Shown here: in pieces, positions 33,988 to 40,436 of the stretch
How the letters are laid out: every line of letters starts with the position of its first letter
Numbering within the stretch: the first letter of the stretch is position 1
Source of the DNA: a virus
Strand: one strand, 5' to 3'
DNA length: 64,000 bases
Virus record (IMG/VR): IMGVR_UViG_3300036770_005540
Coordinates: 1-64,000 of that record
Position numbers and translations under genes: made by a program
The notes under the pieces: generated by a model
The model's input: only the letters and a program-made list of their open reading frames with translations
Told to the model about the DNA's origin: nothing
Database searches by the model: none

Positions 33988-34263
33988 CAGCCAGAACCAT
34001 GCGGTTTCTCGTGCGGTGCCGAAGGCCCCGTCGGTTTGCTCGCCAAGCCATTTATGCGCTTTGTCTTTGCACGAACTCCCCCTGAATACTTCCACGGTTT
34101 GCGTGTTCGTCTGCAAGTTTGTAAGGGTTAGGCGACGAACCATGTCGGGGTACAGGGTTCCGTTCTGACGCAAGTCGCCACGCTCAATCTTTACACTCCA
34201 ATGTTCGGCTCGGGGCTCCGCCGCAAGTGCCAAGTTCACTATCTCGACTTTGTTGATGCTCAC
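33985..34263 (-). CDS. Hypothetical protein, 92 residues
   Basis: GTG 34,263 overlaps the upstream stop (GTGA). Beta-rich with SINKVEIVNLALAAEPRA and a DKAHKWLGEQTDGAFG C-terminal part. Its stop lies inside promoter copy 5. Confidence 0.55.
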   Translation of the reverse strand: MSINKVEIVNLALAAEPRAEHWSVKIERGDLRQNGTLYPDMVRRLTLTNLQTNTQTVEVFRGSSCKDKAHKWLGEQTDGAFGTARETAWFWL

Positions 34264-34436
34264 TTGTCCAGCACCCACTCGATTACTTCGGCTTGTTCGT
34301 CAGTGACATCGTCGGTGAGTGGGGCAGAGAAGTAGTCCTCCAACTGGCCAGTAGCCCACTCGTAGAACTGCTCCATTACCTGCTCAGCCTCTTCAGGGTT
34401 GAGCCCTTCCAGATTTACCTTTGGCATTTTGTTCAT
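34260..34436 (-). CDS. Acidic protein, 58 residues
   Basis: Starts MNKMPKVNLEGL; helical and acidic (PEEAEQVMEQFYEWATG). Positioned exactly six bases after the -10 of copy 6, which is the main reason to call it. Function unknown. Confidence 0.6.
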   Translation of the reverse strand: MNKMPKVNLEGLNPEEAEQVMEQFYEWATGQLEDYFSAPLTDDVTDEQAEVIEWVLDK

Positions 34437-34442
34437 ACCTCA

Positions 34443-34471
34443 ACCTTACAGGCAATAATCGTCTTGTGCAA
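34443..34471 (-). promoter_or_regulatory. Leaderless promoter repeat, copy 6
   Basis: TAAGGT, six bases, ATG 34,436. The upstream gene 34,446-34,682 ends inside it: its TAA stop is the TAA of the -10 box. Confidence 0.8.
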
Positions 34472-34682
34472 CCAAGTCACTTATAGTGACGATGCGACCA
34501 CGCCACAGCGACTTCCACGGCGACCGCCCCGCTGACCGGAGGCCCTGGGCGTGTTCCCAACGACATTGTTCTTCCCAATAGCAGTCGTATTCCTCTTCAG
34601 ACATTGCCTCCAAGTCGGCGTCAGTTGGGTCGTAGTAGCGGGGCCAGCGCTGCCACTTGTAAACGGGTTCAAGCAACTTCAT
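34446..34682 (-). CDS. Aromatic-rich acidic protein, 78 residues
   Basis: MKLLEPVYKWQRWPRYYDP, then MSEEEYDCYWEEQCRWEH; unusually rich in Trp/Tyr/Glu. Last gene of the operon from promoter copy 7. The final codons DDYCL and stop are encoded by the promoter repeat itself. Confidence 0.6.
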   Translation of the reverse strand: MKLLEPVYKWQRWPRYYDPTDADLEAMSEEEYDCYWEEQCRWEHAQGLRSAGRSPWKSLWRGRIVTISDLVAQDDYCL

Positions 34683-34791
34683 CGTCAATAAGCCTTTTGA
34701 CTAGATAGCCAATCGCTGCACAAGACACCACGAGTATTGCGATGAACAGGTCCCATTCGCCCCAATGGGACCTCCAGTGCCCCGCCAGCAT
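34669..34791 (-). CDS. 40-residue membrane protein
   Basis: TAATG coupling to the upstream gene. Residues 14-31 (DLFIAILVVSCAAIGYLV) form one membrane segment between charged ends. Function unknown. Confidence 0.5.
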   Translation of the reverse strand: MLAGHWRSHWGEWDLFIAILVVSCAAIGYLVKRLIDDEVA

Positions 34792-35330
34792 TACTGGGAG
34801 ACGAACTTCTGGAAGTCAGAGATGACGTCTGCTATTGCGCCCTGAACATCATCCCCACTTTCGGTAATCTCCTCGCCAAACAACGGCAGTCCGTTGTCGC
34901 CATACTTGTAAGAGATTACGGTGTTGGTGCGCCGCCCCGAGATGTCAAACACCATTACCGAGAGAACTTCACCAACTGAAGGGTCTACTTCTTGCGTAAA
35001 CGCCCTCTGTAAGTCGCCACGCCGAATCTCCTCATTTGGATTTTTGTTTTCCTTGATGTATGCCTCAACAATAATTCCCACCATTCGGGGCACCCCATGT
35101 TCCATAAACGCTTGCTGAAGTTCATGGTGTAGTACGTCTGGGGCTGGGACTTCTTCACTTGGTGGAGTCATGGCGATAATGGTTATTGCGTCGTCAGTCT
35201 GCCAGATTAGGAATGGCGGTGCGTCCGCTGGCCCCGAGGAATCAGAACACATAATCAACTTGGCTCCCTTGGCGAAGGTTACGGCTGATTCGGCAAAACG
35301 CTTGAATTTCCGAGAGTTGCCTTTAGCCAT
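34791..35330 (-). CDS. Hypothetical protein, 179 residues
   Basis: ATG 35,330 overlaps the previous stop region. N-terminus basic (MAKGNSRKFKRFAES) followed by an alpha/beta domain (PFLIWQTDDAITIIAMTPPS, GVPRMVGIIVEAYI, VLSVMVFDISG). It resembles no family I can name; the longer frame upstream is not used. Confidence 0.6.
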   Translation of the reverse strand: MAKGNSRKFKRFAESAVTFAKGAKLIMCSDSSGPADAPPFLIWQTDDAITIIAMTPPSEEVPAPDVLHHELQQAFMEHGVPRMVGIIVEAYIKENKNPNEEIRRGDLQRAFTQEVDPSVGEVLSVMVFDISGRRTNTVISYKYGDNGLPLFGEEITESGDDVQGAIADVISDFQKFVSQ

Positions 35331-35538
35331 TCTGCTGCGCCTTTGAGTAGCGATAGTTCTCATACAAGTCGTGAGCGTGGGCAAAGATGATTTCTTCGTA
35401 CTTGTCGCTCTCATACACTTCTTCAGTATGGGGCAAGCGGGCGCTATCAACTAGTTCGTGAAGCGCCTTTTCGTACCAATACTCCACGACTTCGTCAGGT
35501 TGGTCGCACAGGGCGAACGTAATGGGGTTGTCATTCAT
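35323..35538 (-). CDS. Hypothetical acidic protein, 71 residues
   Basis: First gene of a four-gene operon; ATG six bases after the -10 of copy 7. Helical with YWYEKALHELVDSARLP and YEEIIFAHAHDLYENY. Confidence 0.65.
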   Translation of the reverse strand: MNDNPITFALCDQPDEVVEYWYEKALHELVDSARLPHTEEVYESDKYEEIIFAHAHDLYENYRYSKAQQNG

Positions 35539-35544
35539 AATCTG

Positions 35545-35573
35545 ACCTTACAGGCAATAACTCATTATTCCAA
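35545..35573 (-). promoter_or_regulatory. Leaderless promoter repeat, copy 7
   Basis: TAAGGT, six bases, ATG 35,538. Confidence 0.8.
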
Positions 35574-35616
35574 CTGTCCGGTTTATGCGGGGCCCGTCGT
35601 CGGGCCGTGTTGGCGC

Positions 35617-35892
35617 TCACACCGCCCTCAGTCGCTCGACGTACTCGCACTGGTCGTTTATGGGCGCATCAGTAAAGTCCTGAGCAGTCAGTTCTCGGTC
35701 TATGCGGCCAGTCAGGCAAGACAGGCACAGCATTCCCTCGCCAGCCCCGTGCTTGTCCCACAGTTCGTCGTGAACCATGTAATACTCGCCGTACTCGGCG
35801 GTGTGGATACCGCAGTCGTGGCAGTCAAACGCCCCACTCCAATAGAAGTCATCATGCTCATCTAGGTAGGCATCTAGGTCAGCGTCGGTCAT
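35617..35892 (-). CDS. Zinc-ribbon protein, 91 residues
   Basis: CHDCGIH and CLSCLTG form two C-x2-C knuckles about 31 residues apart. ATG 35,892 (or the adjacent 35,895) is preceded by GGGAGAGGGG, within the end of the upstream microprotein gene. A long upstream extension in the same frame is not coding. Confidence 0.65.
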   Translation of the reverse strand: MTDADLDAYLDEHDDFYWSGAFDCHDCGIHTAEYGEYYMVHDELWDKHGAGEGMLCLSCLTGRIDRELTAQDFTDAPINDQCEYVERLRAV

Positions 35893-35894
35893 CA

Positions 35895-36032
35895 TCACCC
35901 CTCTCCCTCGTGGAAAGGATACCAACCCCAACCGCCGTCGTTGCAGCAGTCGCATTCGTTGTCTGCGATTTCCCGATAGCAGGAGTCGCAGTATCCAGGG
36001 TTGTATGGGTTGTTGCTCGGTGTGTTCTCCAT
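35895..36032 (-). CDS. 45-residue zinc microprotein, paralogue A
   Basis: NNPYN....YCDSC, then CDCC and DGGWGWYPFH. The same layout is encoded at 36,584-36,721 on the other strand. ATG lies six bases after a promoter -10. Probably a zinc-bound mini-domain; function unknown. Confidence 0.7.
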   Translation of the reverse strand: MENTPSNNPYNPGYCDSCYREIADNECDCCNDGGWGWYPFHEGEG

Positions 36033-36038
36033 GCCTAC

Positions 36039-36067
36039 ACCTTACAGGCAATAATGGTATAGTCCTA
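36039..36067 (-). promoter_or_regulatory. Leaderless promoter repeat, copy 8
   Basis: TAAGGT, six bases, ATG 36,032. Confidence 0.8.
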
Positions 36068-36085
36068 CCGCACAACCGCACAAGG

Positions 36086-36116
36086 TTATCCACAGGCTGT
36101 ACACAGGTTATCCACA
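36086..36116 (+). promoter_or_regulatory. Two DnaA boxes
   Basis: Perfect TTATCCACA at 36,086-36,094 and 36,108-36,116, both on the + strand, with a related TGTACACAG between them. They lie in a 230-base intergenic module between promoter copy 8 and repeat 2. Confidence 0.65.
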
Positions 36117-36210
36117 GGCGCACCCCAGCCGCCGCCATGCGGCAGCCCCGTGGTCACGCCACGTGCGGAAACCAATAAATACAAAAAGCGGGACAACCCC
36201 CAAAAAATGT

Positions 36211-36240
36211 GTTTCTCTATGTCTTACGGTGGCGGAAAGG
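36211..36240 (+). repeat. Repeat 2, copy 2
   Basis: GTTTCTCTAT, then GTCTTACGGTGGCGGAAAGG; CGGGAC lies 30 bases before TACGGT. Sits 25 bases past the end of the - strand gene at 36,265. Confidence 0.75.
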
Positions 36241-36264
36241 CCTTGGGGCTAGGCCCCGTTTCGT

Positions 36265-36510
36265 CTATGAGACATAGAACCTGACGGCCTCTTTGGTGGT
36301 CAGCAGGTCTCGGTCGTAGCGGTGGTCATACCAAGCCCCGGAGAAGCGATAGAGAACGCTCGTCAGGGCCTTGTAGAGGATTTCTTCTTTCTCCTCTGGC
36401 CACTGCGTATCGTCTGCCTCGGCCCCGGCCGCCTCAAGGGTGGCCATAGCCTCGGTCAGTAGGAACTTCAGTTGTTCTACTCGTTCGGTCAGTTTCTGTG
36501 TCTCTTCCAT
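36265..36510 (-). CDS. Coiled-coil-like protein, 81 residues
   Basis: N-terminal helix with heptad-like ETQKLTERVEQLKFLLTEAM, then an acidic and aromatic C-terminal half. Single gene of promoter copy 9. Confidence 0.65.
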   Translation of the reverse strand: MEETQKLTERVEQLKFLLTEAMATLEAAGAEADDTQWPEEKEEILYKALTSVLYRFSGAWYDHRYDRDLLTTKEAVRFYVS

Positions 36511-36516
36511 ACTGTC

Positions 36517-36545
36517 ATCTTACAGGCAATAATGATGTACCACAA
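36517..36545 (-). promoter_or_regulatory. Leaderless promoter repeat, copy 9 (divergent pair)
   Basis: TTGTGG-N17-TAAGAT, six bases, ATG 36,510. Its -35 is three bases from that of copy 10, back to back. Confidence 0.8.
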
Positions 36546-36548
36546 CTG

Positions 36549-36577
36549 TAGCCTTATCCCATTATTGCCTGTAAGGT
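36549..36577 (+). promoter_or_regulatory. Leaderless promoter repeat, copy 10 (rightward)
   Basis: TAGCCT-N17-TAAGGT, six bases, ATG 36,584 on the + strand. Confidence 0.8.
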
Positions 36578-36583
36578 CTTGGT

Positions 36584-36721
36584 ATGACACCGACCAACAA
36601 TCCATACAACAGCGAGTATTGCGATGCCTGCGACACCTACCTCAAGGGTGACGAGTGCGCCTGCCACAATGACGGTGGCTGGGGCTGGTATCCATTCCAC
36701 AACGAAGAAACCGAGGACTAA
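36584..36721 (+). CDS. 45-residue zinc microprotein, paralogue B
   Basis: TNNPYN..YCDAC, CACH and DGGWGWYPFH, matching paralogue A at 35,895-36,032 along its length but inverted and with its own promoter. One cysteine of A is a histidine here, a swap that preserves metal binding. Confidence 0.75.
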   Translation: MTPTNNPYNSEYCDACDTYLKGDECACHNDGGWGWYPFHNEETED

Positions 36722-36805
36722 GTTCCGGACAGGGGCTTGGTGAGCAGTAGTGAAAGCCCGAGGCATTGGGTGAAAGCCGACTGTCGCCTAGATGCTCATC
36801 AGGCT

Positions 36806-36849
36806 GGGGGGTTGGGGCCGCATCATTGGATGCGACAACCTCAACCCCC
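36806..36849. terminator. Bidirectional hairpin between convergent genes
   Basis: GGGGGTTGGGG pairs with CCTCAACCCCC, with an inner CGCATC-ATTG-GATGCG stem. It separates the ends of 36,584-36,721 (+) and 36,867-37,067 (-), the usual place for a shared terminator. Confidence 0.6.
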
Positions 36850-36866
36850 ACCTGCGGGACGTATCG

Positions 36867-37067
36867 CTAGAACAGTTTCTCTTGCTGTTCTCTAGTTTCT
36901 TTGGTGAAACAGAAGTCGTGGCGATAACGGTAATGCTCTTGCTCTACTGAGAACATGGTCTTGCCTTGTCTTATCCAGCAAGTGGCGAGCCGCACGGTCG
37001 TCCCGCCCTTTGGGTCAATCTCGTACCCACACAGTTCACAAGTGTAAAGGGGTGGCACACCTACCAC
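36867..37067 (-). CDS. Zinc-knuckle protein, 66 residues
   Basis: CELCGYEIDPKGGTT, with later TC and FCF cysteines, resembles a short HNH-type or ribbon zinc site without its catalytic core. Overlaps the upstream gene by seven bases. Last gene before the hairpin. Confidence 0.6.
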   Translation of the reverse strand: MVGVPPLYTCELCGYEIDPKGGTTVRLATCWIRQGKTMFSVEQEHYRYRHDFCFTKETREQQEKLF

Positions 37068-37288
37068 AGCAACTCAACTTTCTCCATTGTCTCATCTGCG
37101 ACTTCATCTTGATAAAACGGGTCAAACTCGCTTCCTCGTATTGAGTCGGCAACATCGGGGCGTCGCTCAGCGAGCATGTTGAAGAATACTTGACCTGCTC
37201 GCATCGCCTTGTTGGGCGAAGTGCTTCTCAGGTGATGCTCAAAGTTGATGGCGAAGTCCAACAGGAACTGATTGAAGGAATCACTCAT
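37061..37288 (-). CDS. Hypothetical protein, 75 residues
   Basis: Helical (FNQFLLDFAINFEHHLR, GQVFFNMLAERRPDV) with acidic end. In an operon with the HTH regulator upstream. Confidence 0.6.
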   Translation of the reverse strand: MSDSFNQFLLDFAINFEHHLRSTSPNKAMRAGQVFFNMLAERRPDVADSIRGSEFDPFYQDEVADETMEKVELLW

Positions 37289-37559
37289 TGAGGGCGTCTA
37301 AACGATGAAGAATGTGGGGTGTGCGCTCCCCCACCCAAGCACCTTGACAGTTGAACTCAATGTATTCAACCGCCTCGTCGTAGGACAGACCGTCCCGCGT
37401 CATCAACACGCTCACCATCTTGTCAAAGTCATAAACTGCCGTTTCTGGCTCGTTTATTCGTGTGGTGTAGCCGAGAAACGCGTCATCAAACCCATCCATC
37501 AGAAGAAGGTTCATGTCAGCGTCTTTCAGCGCCCTGTCAATCGCGGGACGGGTCGGCAC
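37281..37559 (-). CDS. Conserved phage protein of the DGLSYDEAVEY type
   Basis: 92 residues from GTG 37,559, overlapping the HTH stop (TAGTG). The stretch MDGFDDAFLGY, then DGLSYDEAVEYIEFN and GAWVGERTP, is a pattern common in phages and bacteria as an uncharacterised small protein. Function unknown. Confidence 0.7.
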   Translation of the reverse strand: MPTRPAIDRALKDADMNLLLMDGFDDAFLGYTTRINEPETAVYDFDKMVSVLMTRDGLSYDEAVEYIEFNCQGAWVGERTPHILHRLDALNE

Positions 37560-37780
37560 TATTTCAGAACTTCTGCTGGCTTTACCGACAGCGTTTCGCA
37601 CAGACGAAACAGCGTGTTGAGGTTTGGCGAGAAGTGGTTGTTCTCAATGCGGTTCACAGTCTTGCGGTCAATGCCAGACTTGTCGGCAAGTGCGTTCTGC
37701 GACATGCCCCGCTCGATACGAAGGTCTTTGAGTTTCTCGGCAACTCGTCGTTCCTTCTTTATGATTTCTGATTTCTTCAT
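37559..37780 (-). CDS. Cro/CI-family HTH regulator
   Basis: 73 residues. LKDLRIERGMSQNALADKS and GIDRKTVNRIENNHFSPNLNTL make a clear XRE helix-turn-helix; LCETLSVKPAEVL follows. The start is ATG 37,780 with GGAGAA eight bases upstream, unlike the leaderless genes around it. It could control the promoters of this region. Confidence 0.88.
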   Translation of the reverse strand: MKKSEIIKKERRVAEKLKDLRIERGMSQNALADKSGIDRKTVNRIENNHFSPNLNTLFRLCETLSVKPAEVLK

Positions 37781-37817
37781 TTCTTCTCCTATGGGTGTGT
37801 GTATTGCTAGGTCAGTC

Positions 37818-37846
37818 ATAGTACAGTCTCATTTCTTGCTTTGCAA
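37818..37846 (-). promoter_or_regulatory. Promoter of HTH regulator gene
   Basis: TTGCAA-N17-TACTAT on the - strand, giving a leader of roughly 30 bases before ATG 37,780. The sequence differs from the repeated promoter family. Confidence 0.6.
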
Positions 37847-37852
37847 GTCGTG

Positions 37853-37933
37853 TTATTGCTCCTTCATTATGAAGTAGTTTGCGACAACTACGAACACGCC
37901 ATAAGTGACTAGGAATACCGCAACATAGTTCAT
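37853..37933 (-). CDS. 26-residue membrane peptide
   Basis: ATGA overlap with the upstream 45-residue gene. MNYVAVFLVTYGVFVVVANYF is almost wholly hydrophobic. Function unknown. Confidence 0.45.
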   Translation of the reverse strand: MNYVAVFLVTYGVFVVVANYFIMKEQ

Positions 37934-38067
37934 ACGCCGTTCCACTTCCACTTGCGACAAGCCTGCTTGTCAGCCTGCTTGCGCTTGTCGGTGTGGGTCT
38001 GCGCTCTGGTGCGTGAGCCGTCAGCGAAGGCTTGACGGTCTGTCTCGTTCCACTTGCGTCGTTTCAT
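37930..38067 (-). CDS. Basic 45-residue protein
   Basis: Rich in Lys/Arg/Gln (KRRKWNETDRQAFADG, DKRKQADKQACRKWKW). GGGGGAA precedes the ATG. Probably nucleic-acid binding; expressed from promoter copy 11 through a structured leader. Confidence 0.55.
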   Translation of the reverse strand: MKRRKWNETDRQAFADGSRTRAQTHTDKRKQADKQACRKWKWNGV

Positions 38068-38078
38068 AGAGTTCCCCC

Positions 38079-38111
38079 TGCCACCCCCCTATCAGGCAAG
38101 GGGGGTTGGCA
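38079..38111 (-). promoter_or_regulatory. Hairpin in a 5' leader
   Basis: TGCCA-A-CCCCCC, ten-base loop, GGGGGG-TGGCA, ending 11 bases before the ATG at 38,067 and just before its ribosome-binding site. This is one of few genes in the family with a leader, so attenuation or translation control is possible. Confidence 0.5.
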
Positions 38112-38138
38112 GGATTAGTAGTTACGCCTGATACCTAA

Positions 38139-38167
38139 ACCTTACAGGCAATAATGCGATAAGGCGA
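38139..38167 (-). promoter_or_regulatory. Promoter repeat, copy 11
   Basis: TTATCG-N17-TAAGGT; no start codon follows at six bases. Leader of about 70 bases to ATG 38,067. Confidence 0.7.
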
Positions 38168-38181
38168 CTTGGGCTGGGGTT

Positions 38182-38215
38182 GCCCCCGTGCTTGGGGCGA
38201 CAGCCCCGAGGGGGC
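38182..38215. terminator. GC-rich nested hairpin
   Basis: GCCCCC/GGGGGC outer stem and GGGGC/GCCCC inner stem, between divergent transcription units. No T-tract. Confidence 0.4.
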
Positions 38216-38251
38216 CGGCGACGGGGTTCGTGATAGGCTATTATGACGATT

Positions 38252-38518
38252 ATGAGTAATAACACCAATGACATGGATGATTTCCGGGACTGGCGCTTTG
38301 ATGCGCCCAATCGCGAGCACATGCTTGAACGCAGAGTCAAGGAACTTGAAGACACTGTGTCTCGCTTGGAGAAGGAACTAAGCCGTATGAAGTCAAAAGA
38401 CTTTGACGCCATTGCTTACAGAAATGAAAAGACAATTAGCGGGGCAGGCAACAAGACGATTGGTGCTTTGGCTGGCACCATTAGCATTCTTCCAGAATCA
38501 CCGCACAAGGCTGACTAA
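38252..38518 (+). CDS. Coiled-coil protein, 88 residues
   Basis: TATTAT lies seven bases before ATG 38,252, favouring this start over ATG 38,243. Residues about 23-45 are a coiled coil (MLERRVKELEDTVSRLEKEL), then GAGNKTIGALAGTIS. No family recognised. Confidence 0.65.
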   Translation: MSNNTNDMDDFRDWRFDAPNREHMLERRVKELEDTVSRLEKELSRMKSKDFDAIAYRNEKTISGAGNKTIGALAGTISILPESPHKAD

Positions 38519-38646
38519 TGGCCGAAGAGAAGCCACAGCAGCCCCGCGAGACTGTCGTGCGGGTTACTTCGGATGACAAGAAGAAGCAAGTGCCTCGCTT
38601 TGTCGAGCCCCGCCCACGCGGGTCGTCTTGCTGCCCAGGCCGATAA
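38518..38646 (+). CDS. 42-residue protein coupled by TAATG
   Basis: Starts on the stop codon of the coiled-coil gene (TAATG). Proline- and charge-rich, disordered (EEKPQQPRETVV, FVEPRPRGSSCCPGR). Function unknown. Confidence 0.5.
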   Translation: MAEEKPQQPRETVVRVTSDDKKKQVPRFVEPRPRGSSCCPGR

Positions 38647-38706
38647 AAGCATAGAACGGGGCCGCGCTGTGGCGGTCTGGGGGTTTCCCCCCAGACCCAC
38701 GCTGCC

Positions 38707-38844
38707 CTATTGGGCGAGCGTGTCGGCTACCAGCCGCGCTACGTGAGCGCGTAGGCGTGCCGTCGCGTGCCAGCCGCGCTCTGCGACCGCCGCGTCAAGC
38801 GCGGCGAGCAGGGCGAGCGCGAGCGCTATGCGCTGCGACTTCAT
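38707..38844 (-). CDS. Alanine-rich 45-residue protein
   Basis: ATG 38,844 follows AAGGGGGG. MKSQRIALALALLAALDAAV, then RLRAHVARLVADTL: an amphipathic or weakly membrane-seeking helix. Much higher GC than neighbours. The longer frame upstream runs through the promoter and is not coding. Confidence 0.5.
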   Translation of the reverse strand: MKSQRIALALALLAALDAAVAERGWHATARLRAHVARLVADTLAQ

Positions 38845-38927
38845 GTCCCCCCTTGTCCCCCCCACCCCCCACCGCGTCGGGCGCTGCGGCGGGGGCGGGG
38901 GCTTGGTTGGTGATGCCCGACACCAAC

Positions 38928-38956
38928 ATCTTACAGGCAATAATGGTGTACCACAA
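38928..38956 (-). promoter_or_regulatory. Promoter repeat, copy 12
   Basis: TTGTGG-N17-TAAGAT. No codon at the six-base position; the leader to ATG 38,844 is about 80 bases and GC-rich. Confidence 0.75.
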
Positions 38957-39060
38957 CTAGCCCCATTCGTGCGCGGGCGCACAAGCGCGGGCGCACACAC
39001 GCGCACGCGGGGCCGCAGGCGCGTACGCGCATACGTGCGCGCGAACGCGGGACAAAGGGC
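38957..39060. repeat. Low-complexity GCGC-rich tract
   Basis: Runs of GCGCGGGCGCAC and GCGCGTACGCGCATACG-like words, unlike the rest of the window. No gene seen. It may be a local expansion between promoter and repeat 2. Confidence 0.6.
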
Positions 39061-39070
39061 AAAAAGTGTG

Positions 39071-39099
39071 TTTCTCTATGCCTCACGGTGGTGGAAAGC
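39071..39099 (+). repeat. Repeat 2, copy 3
   Basis: TTTCTCTATGCCTCACGGTG, then GTGGAAAG; CGGGAC lies 30 bases before CACGGT. Confidence 0.75.
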
Positions 39100-39152
39100 A
39101 CCACGCGCCAGCCCCGTGCGAGCCGGCCTTGCCGTATGTGAGATTGCTAACT

Positions 39153-39344
39153 TTATGTAGGTATCTCGTCTGCGTATTCCAGCGCAATGTCCAACTCATC
39201 ACGATTGGTGACGGCCCCGTTCACGACGGCCCAAGCGAGTTGCTGTGCTTCTTGTTCGCTTCTCGCATACACAGTTGTCGTCAGACTGAAACAGACATGG
39301 AATGGCGCTCGAGCGGGGCCCCCCGCCGTGGGGTCACCGCTCAT
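39153..39344 (-). CDS. Hypothetical protein, 63 residues
   Basis: ATGA overlap with the upstream gene fixes the start at 39,344. FHVCFSLTTTVYARSEQEAQ and WAVVNGAVTNRDEL suggest a single alpha/beta domain. Function unknown. Confidence 0.6.
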   Translation of the reverse strand: MSGDPTAGGPARAPFHVCFSLTTTVYARSEQEAQQLAWAVVNGAVTNRDELDIALEYADEIPT

Positions 39345-39592
39345 TTCGGCTGCCACCCTTGCGGAGTGCGGATGTGATGTAGTCGGCCTGCCCTGATGAT
39401 GTCGTTGGTGATGCTGAGTAGTGCGCCCACCCACTCAACTTCGGTAAGGCCTTGCTCTGCAATGTAGTCATCCTGACGGCCTGCAGCGAAGTCTCCCCAC
39501 AGGGCAGCGATGGCATCCTTGCCGACTGCGCCTATGCCGAGATAGTCGTCGGCCAGAACTGAGATGAGTGAGTTGTCGTGTGTCGTGGTCAT
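39341..39592 (-). CDS. Hypothetical protein, 83 residues
   Basis: ATG six bases after promoter copy 13. Helical, acidic (ISVLADDYLGIGAVGKDAIA, GLTEVEWVGALLSIT). No family recognised. Confidence 0.65.
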   Translation of the reverse strand: MTTTHDNSLISVLADDYLGIGAVGKDAIAALWGDFAAGRQDDYIAEQGLTEVEWVGALLSITNDIIRAGRLHHIRTPQGWQPK

Positions 39593-39598
39593 ACCCTT

Positions 39599-39627
39599 AC
39601 CTTACAGGCAATAATGGATTAGTGCTA
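39599..39627 (-). promoter_or_regulatory. Leaderless promoter repeat, copy 13
   Basis: TAAGGT, six bases, ATG 39,592; weak -35 (TAGCAC). Confidence 0.8.
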
Positions 39628-39628
39628 C

Positions 39629-39811
39629 TCAGGGCCGCTGGGGTGCGGCCGCCCCGCTGCGCGGGTGCTTAGCGCACCACCAGCACACTATGTTGTCGTG
39701 GTGGTCACTCCATGTTGGCAAGTAGTTGTCGTGCGCCACGGTCATTGCGTCGCCACAGTCAGGGCAGGGCTTACCCTCGTCGGAGTGCGTCACTTGGCTA
39801 ACTCTCGCCAA
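39629..39811 (-). CDS. Zinc-ribbon microprotein, 60 residues
   Basis: CPDCGDAMTV and CWWCAKHP give a classic four-cysteine ribbon. Overlaps the upstream gene by 22 bases. Confidence 0.6.
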   Translation of the reverse strand: MARVSQVTHSDEGKPCPDCGDAMTVAHDNYLPTWSDHHDNIVCWWCAKHPRSGAAAPQRP

Positions 39812-40110
39812 AGACGGAACTCAAAGAGTCCTGCGATGGGGTTCGGGTATCCGACTATCTCATTGACCCAGCGTTCAGCGTCGGAGTGCTGAGTCTCACA
39901 GTTGCGGAATGACTTGCCATAAGTGCCAATAAGGGTGCGGTCACGCTTACCTCGCTGGATGTTGATGTGTATCTCGTCAGTCTCAGGGCTATGGAGAACT
40001 GCGAGTATCCATGTTGCCGAGTAACCGCCCCATAGGTCAGTTGTCTCAAACTCCACCGAGTAGGTGGCGATGTCTAGGGGTTCAAGTTGGTGTTCGGTGA
40101 TTACTTCCAT
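39790..40110 (-). CDS. Hypothetical protein, 106 residues
   Basis: Two ATGs are in frame: 40,116 directly follows the -10, and 40,110 is six bases after it; the family rule selects 40,110. Beta-rich with TYSVEFETTDLWGGYSATW. No family recognised. Confidence 0.65.
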   Translation of the reverse strand: MEVITEHQLEPLDIATYSVEFETTDLWGGYSATWILAVLHSPETDEIHINIQRGKRDRTLIGTYGKSFRNCETQHSDAERWVNEIVGYPNPIAGLFEFRLWRELAK

Positions 40111-40116
40111 GCTCAT

Positions 40117-40145
40117 ACCTTACAGGCAATAATGCCCTAAGCCAA
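40117..40145 (-). promoter_or_regulatory. Leaderless promoter repeat, copy 14
   Basis: TTGGCT-N17-TAAGGT, six bases (ATGAGC), ATG 40,110. Confidence 0.8.
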
Positions 40146-40298
40146 CTCTCCGCAGTGTCGGCATACAAACTGACTGTCGTTCTCCACACAGCCGTACCAG
40201 CCGTCATAGCGTGAGTCAGTCTGGGCATGGTCATCGCAACAGTAGGTGGCGATGTCTACGGTGTCTCCGTTGGTGTCGGTGATAATGACTATGTTCAT
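40137..40298 (-). CDS. Zinc-ribbon microprotein, 53 residues
   Basis: MNIVIITDTNGDTVDIATYC, then CDDH, GC and CRHCGE; possible treble-clef zinc site. ATG six bases after promoter copy 15; its stop lies inside promoter copy 14. Confidence 0.65.
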   Translation of the reverse strand: MNIVIITDTNGDTVDIATYCCDDHAQTDSRYDGWYGCVENDSQFVCRHCGELA

Positions 40299-40304
40299 GC
40301 CCCT

Positions 40305-40333
40305 ACCTTACAGGCAATAATGGGATAGGGCAA
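40305..40333 (-). promoter_or_regulatory. Leaderless promoter repeat, copy 15
   Basis: TTGCCC-N17-TAAGGT, six bases, ATG 40,298. Confidence 0.8.
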
Positions 40334-40436
40334 CTGCCGTGTCGCACCGCCCGCCGCAGGTGGCGGCGGCCCCGCCCTCGGCTCGAACGTACAAACAACA
40401 AACCCTGAAAACCGGGACTAGGCCAAAAAGTTGTTG

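Noticed and set aside
38845-39006. N-terminal extension of the alanine-rich gene at 38,707
   Set aside because: The extra 54 codons run through promoter copy 12 and a G/C tract; the internal ATG with AAGGGGGG upstream is better.
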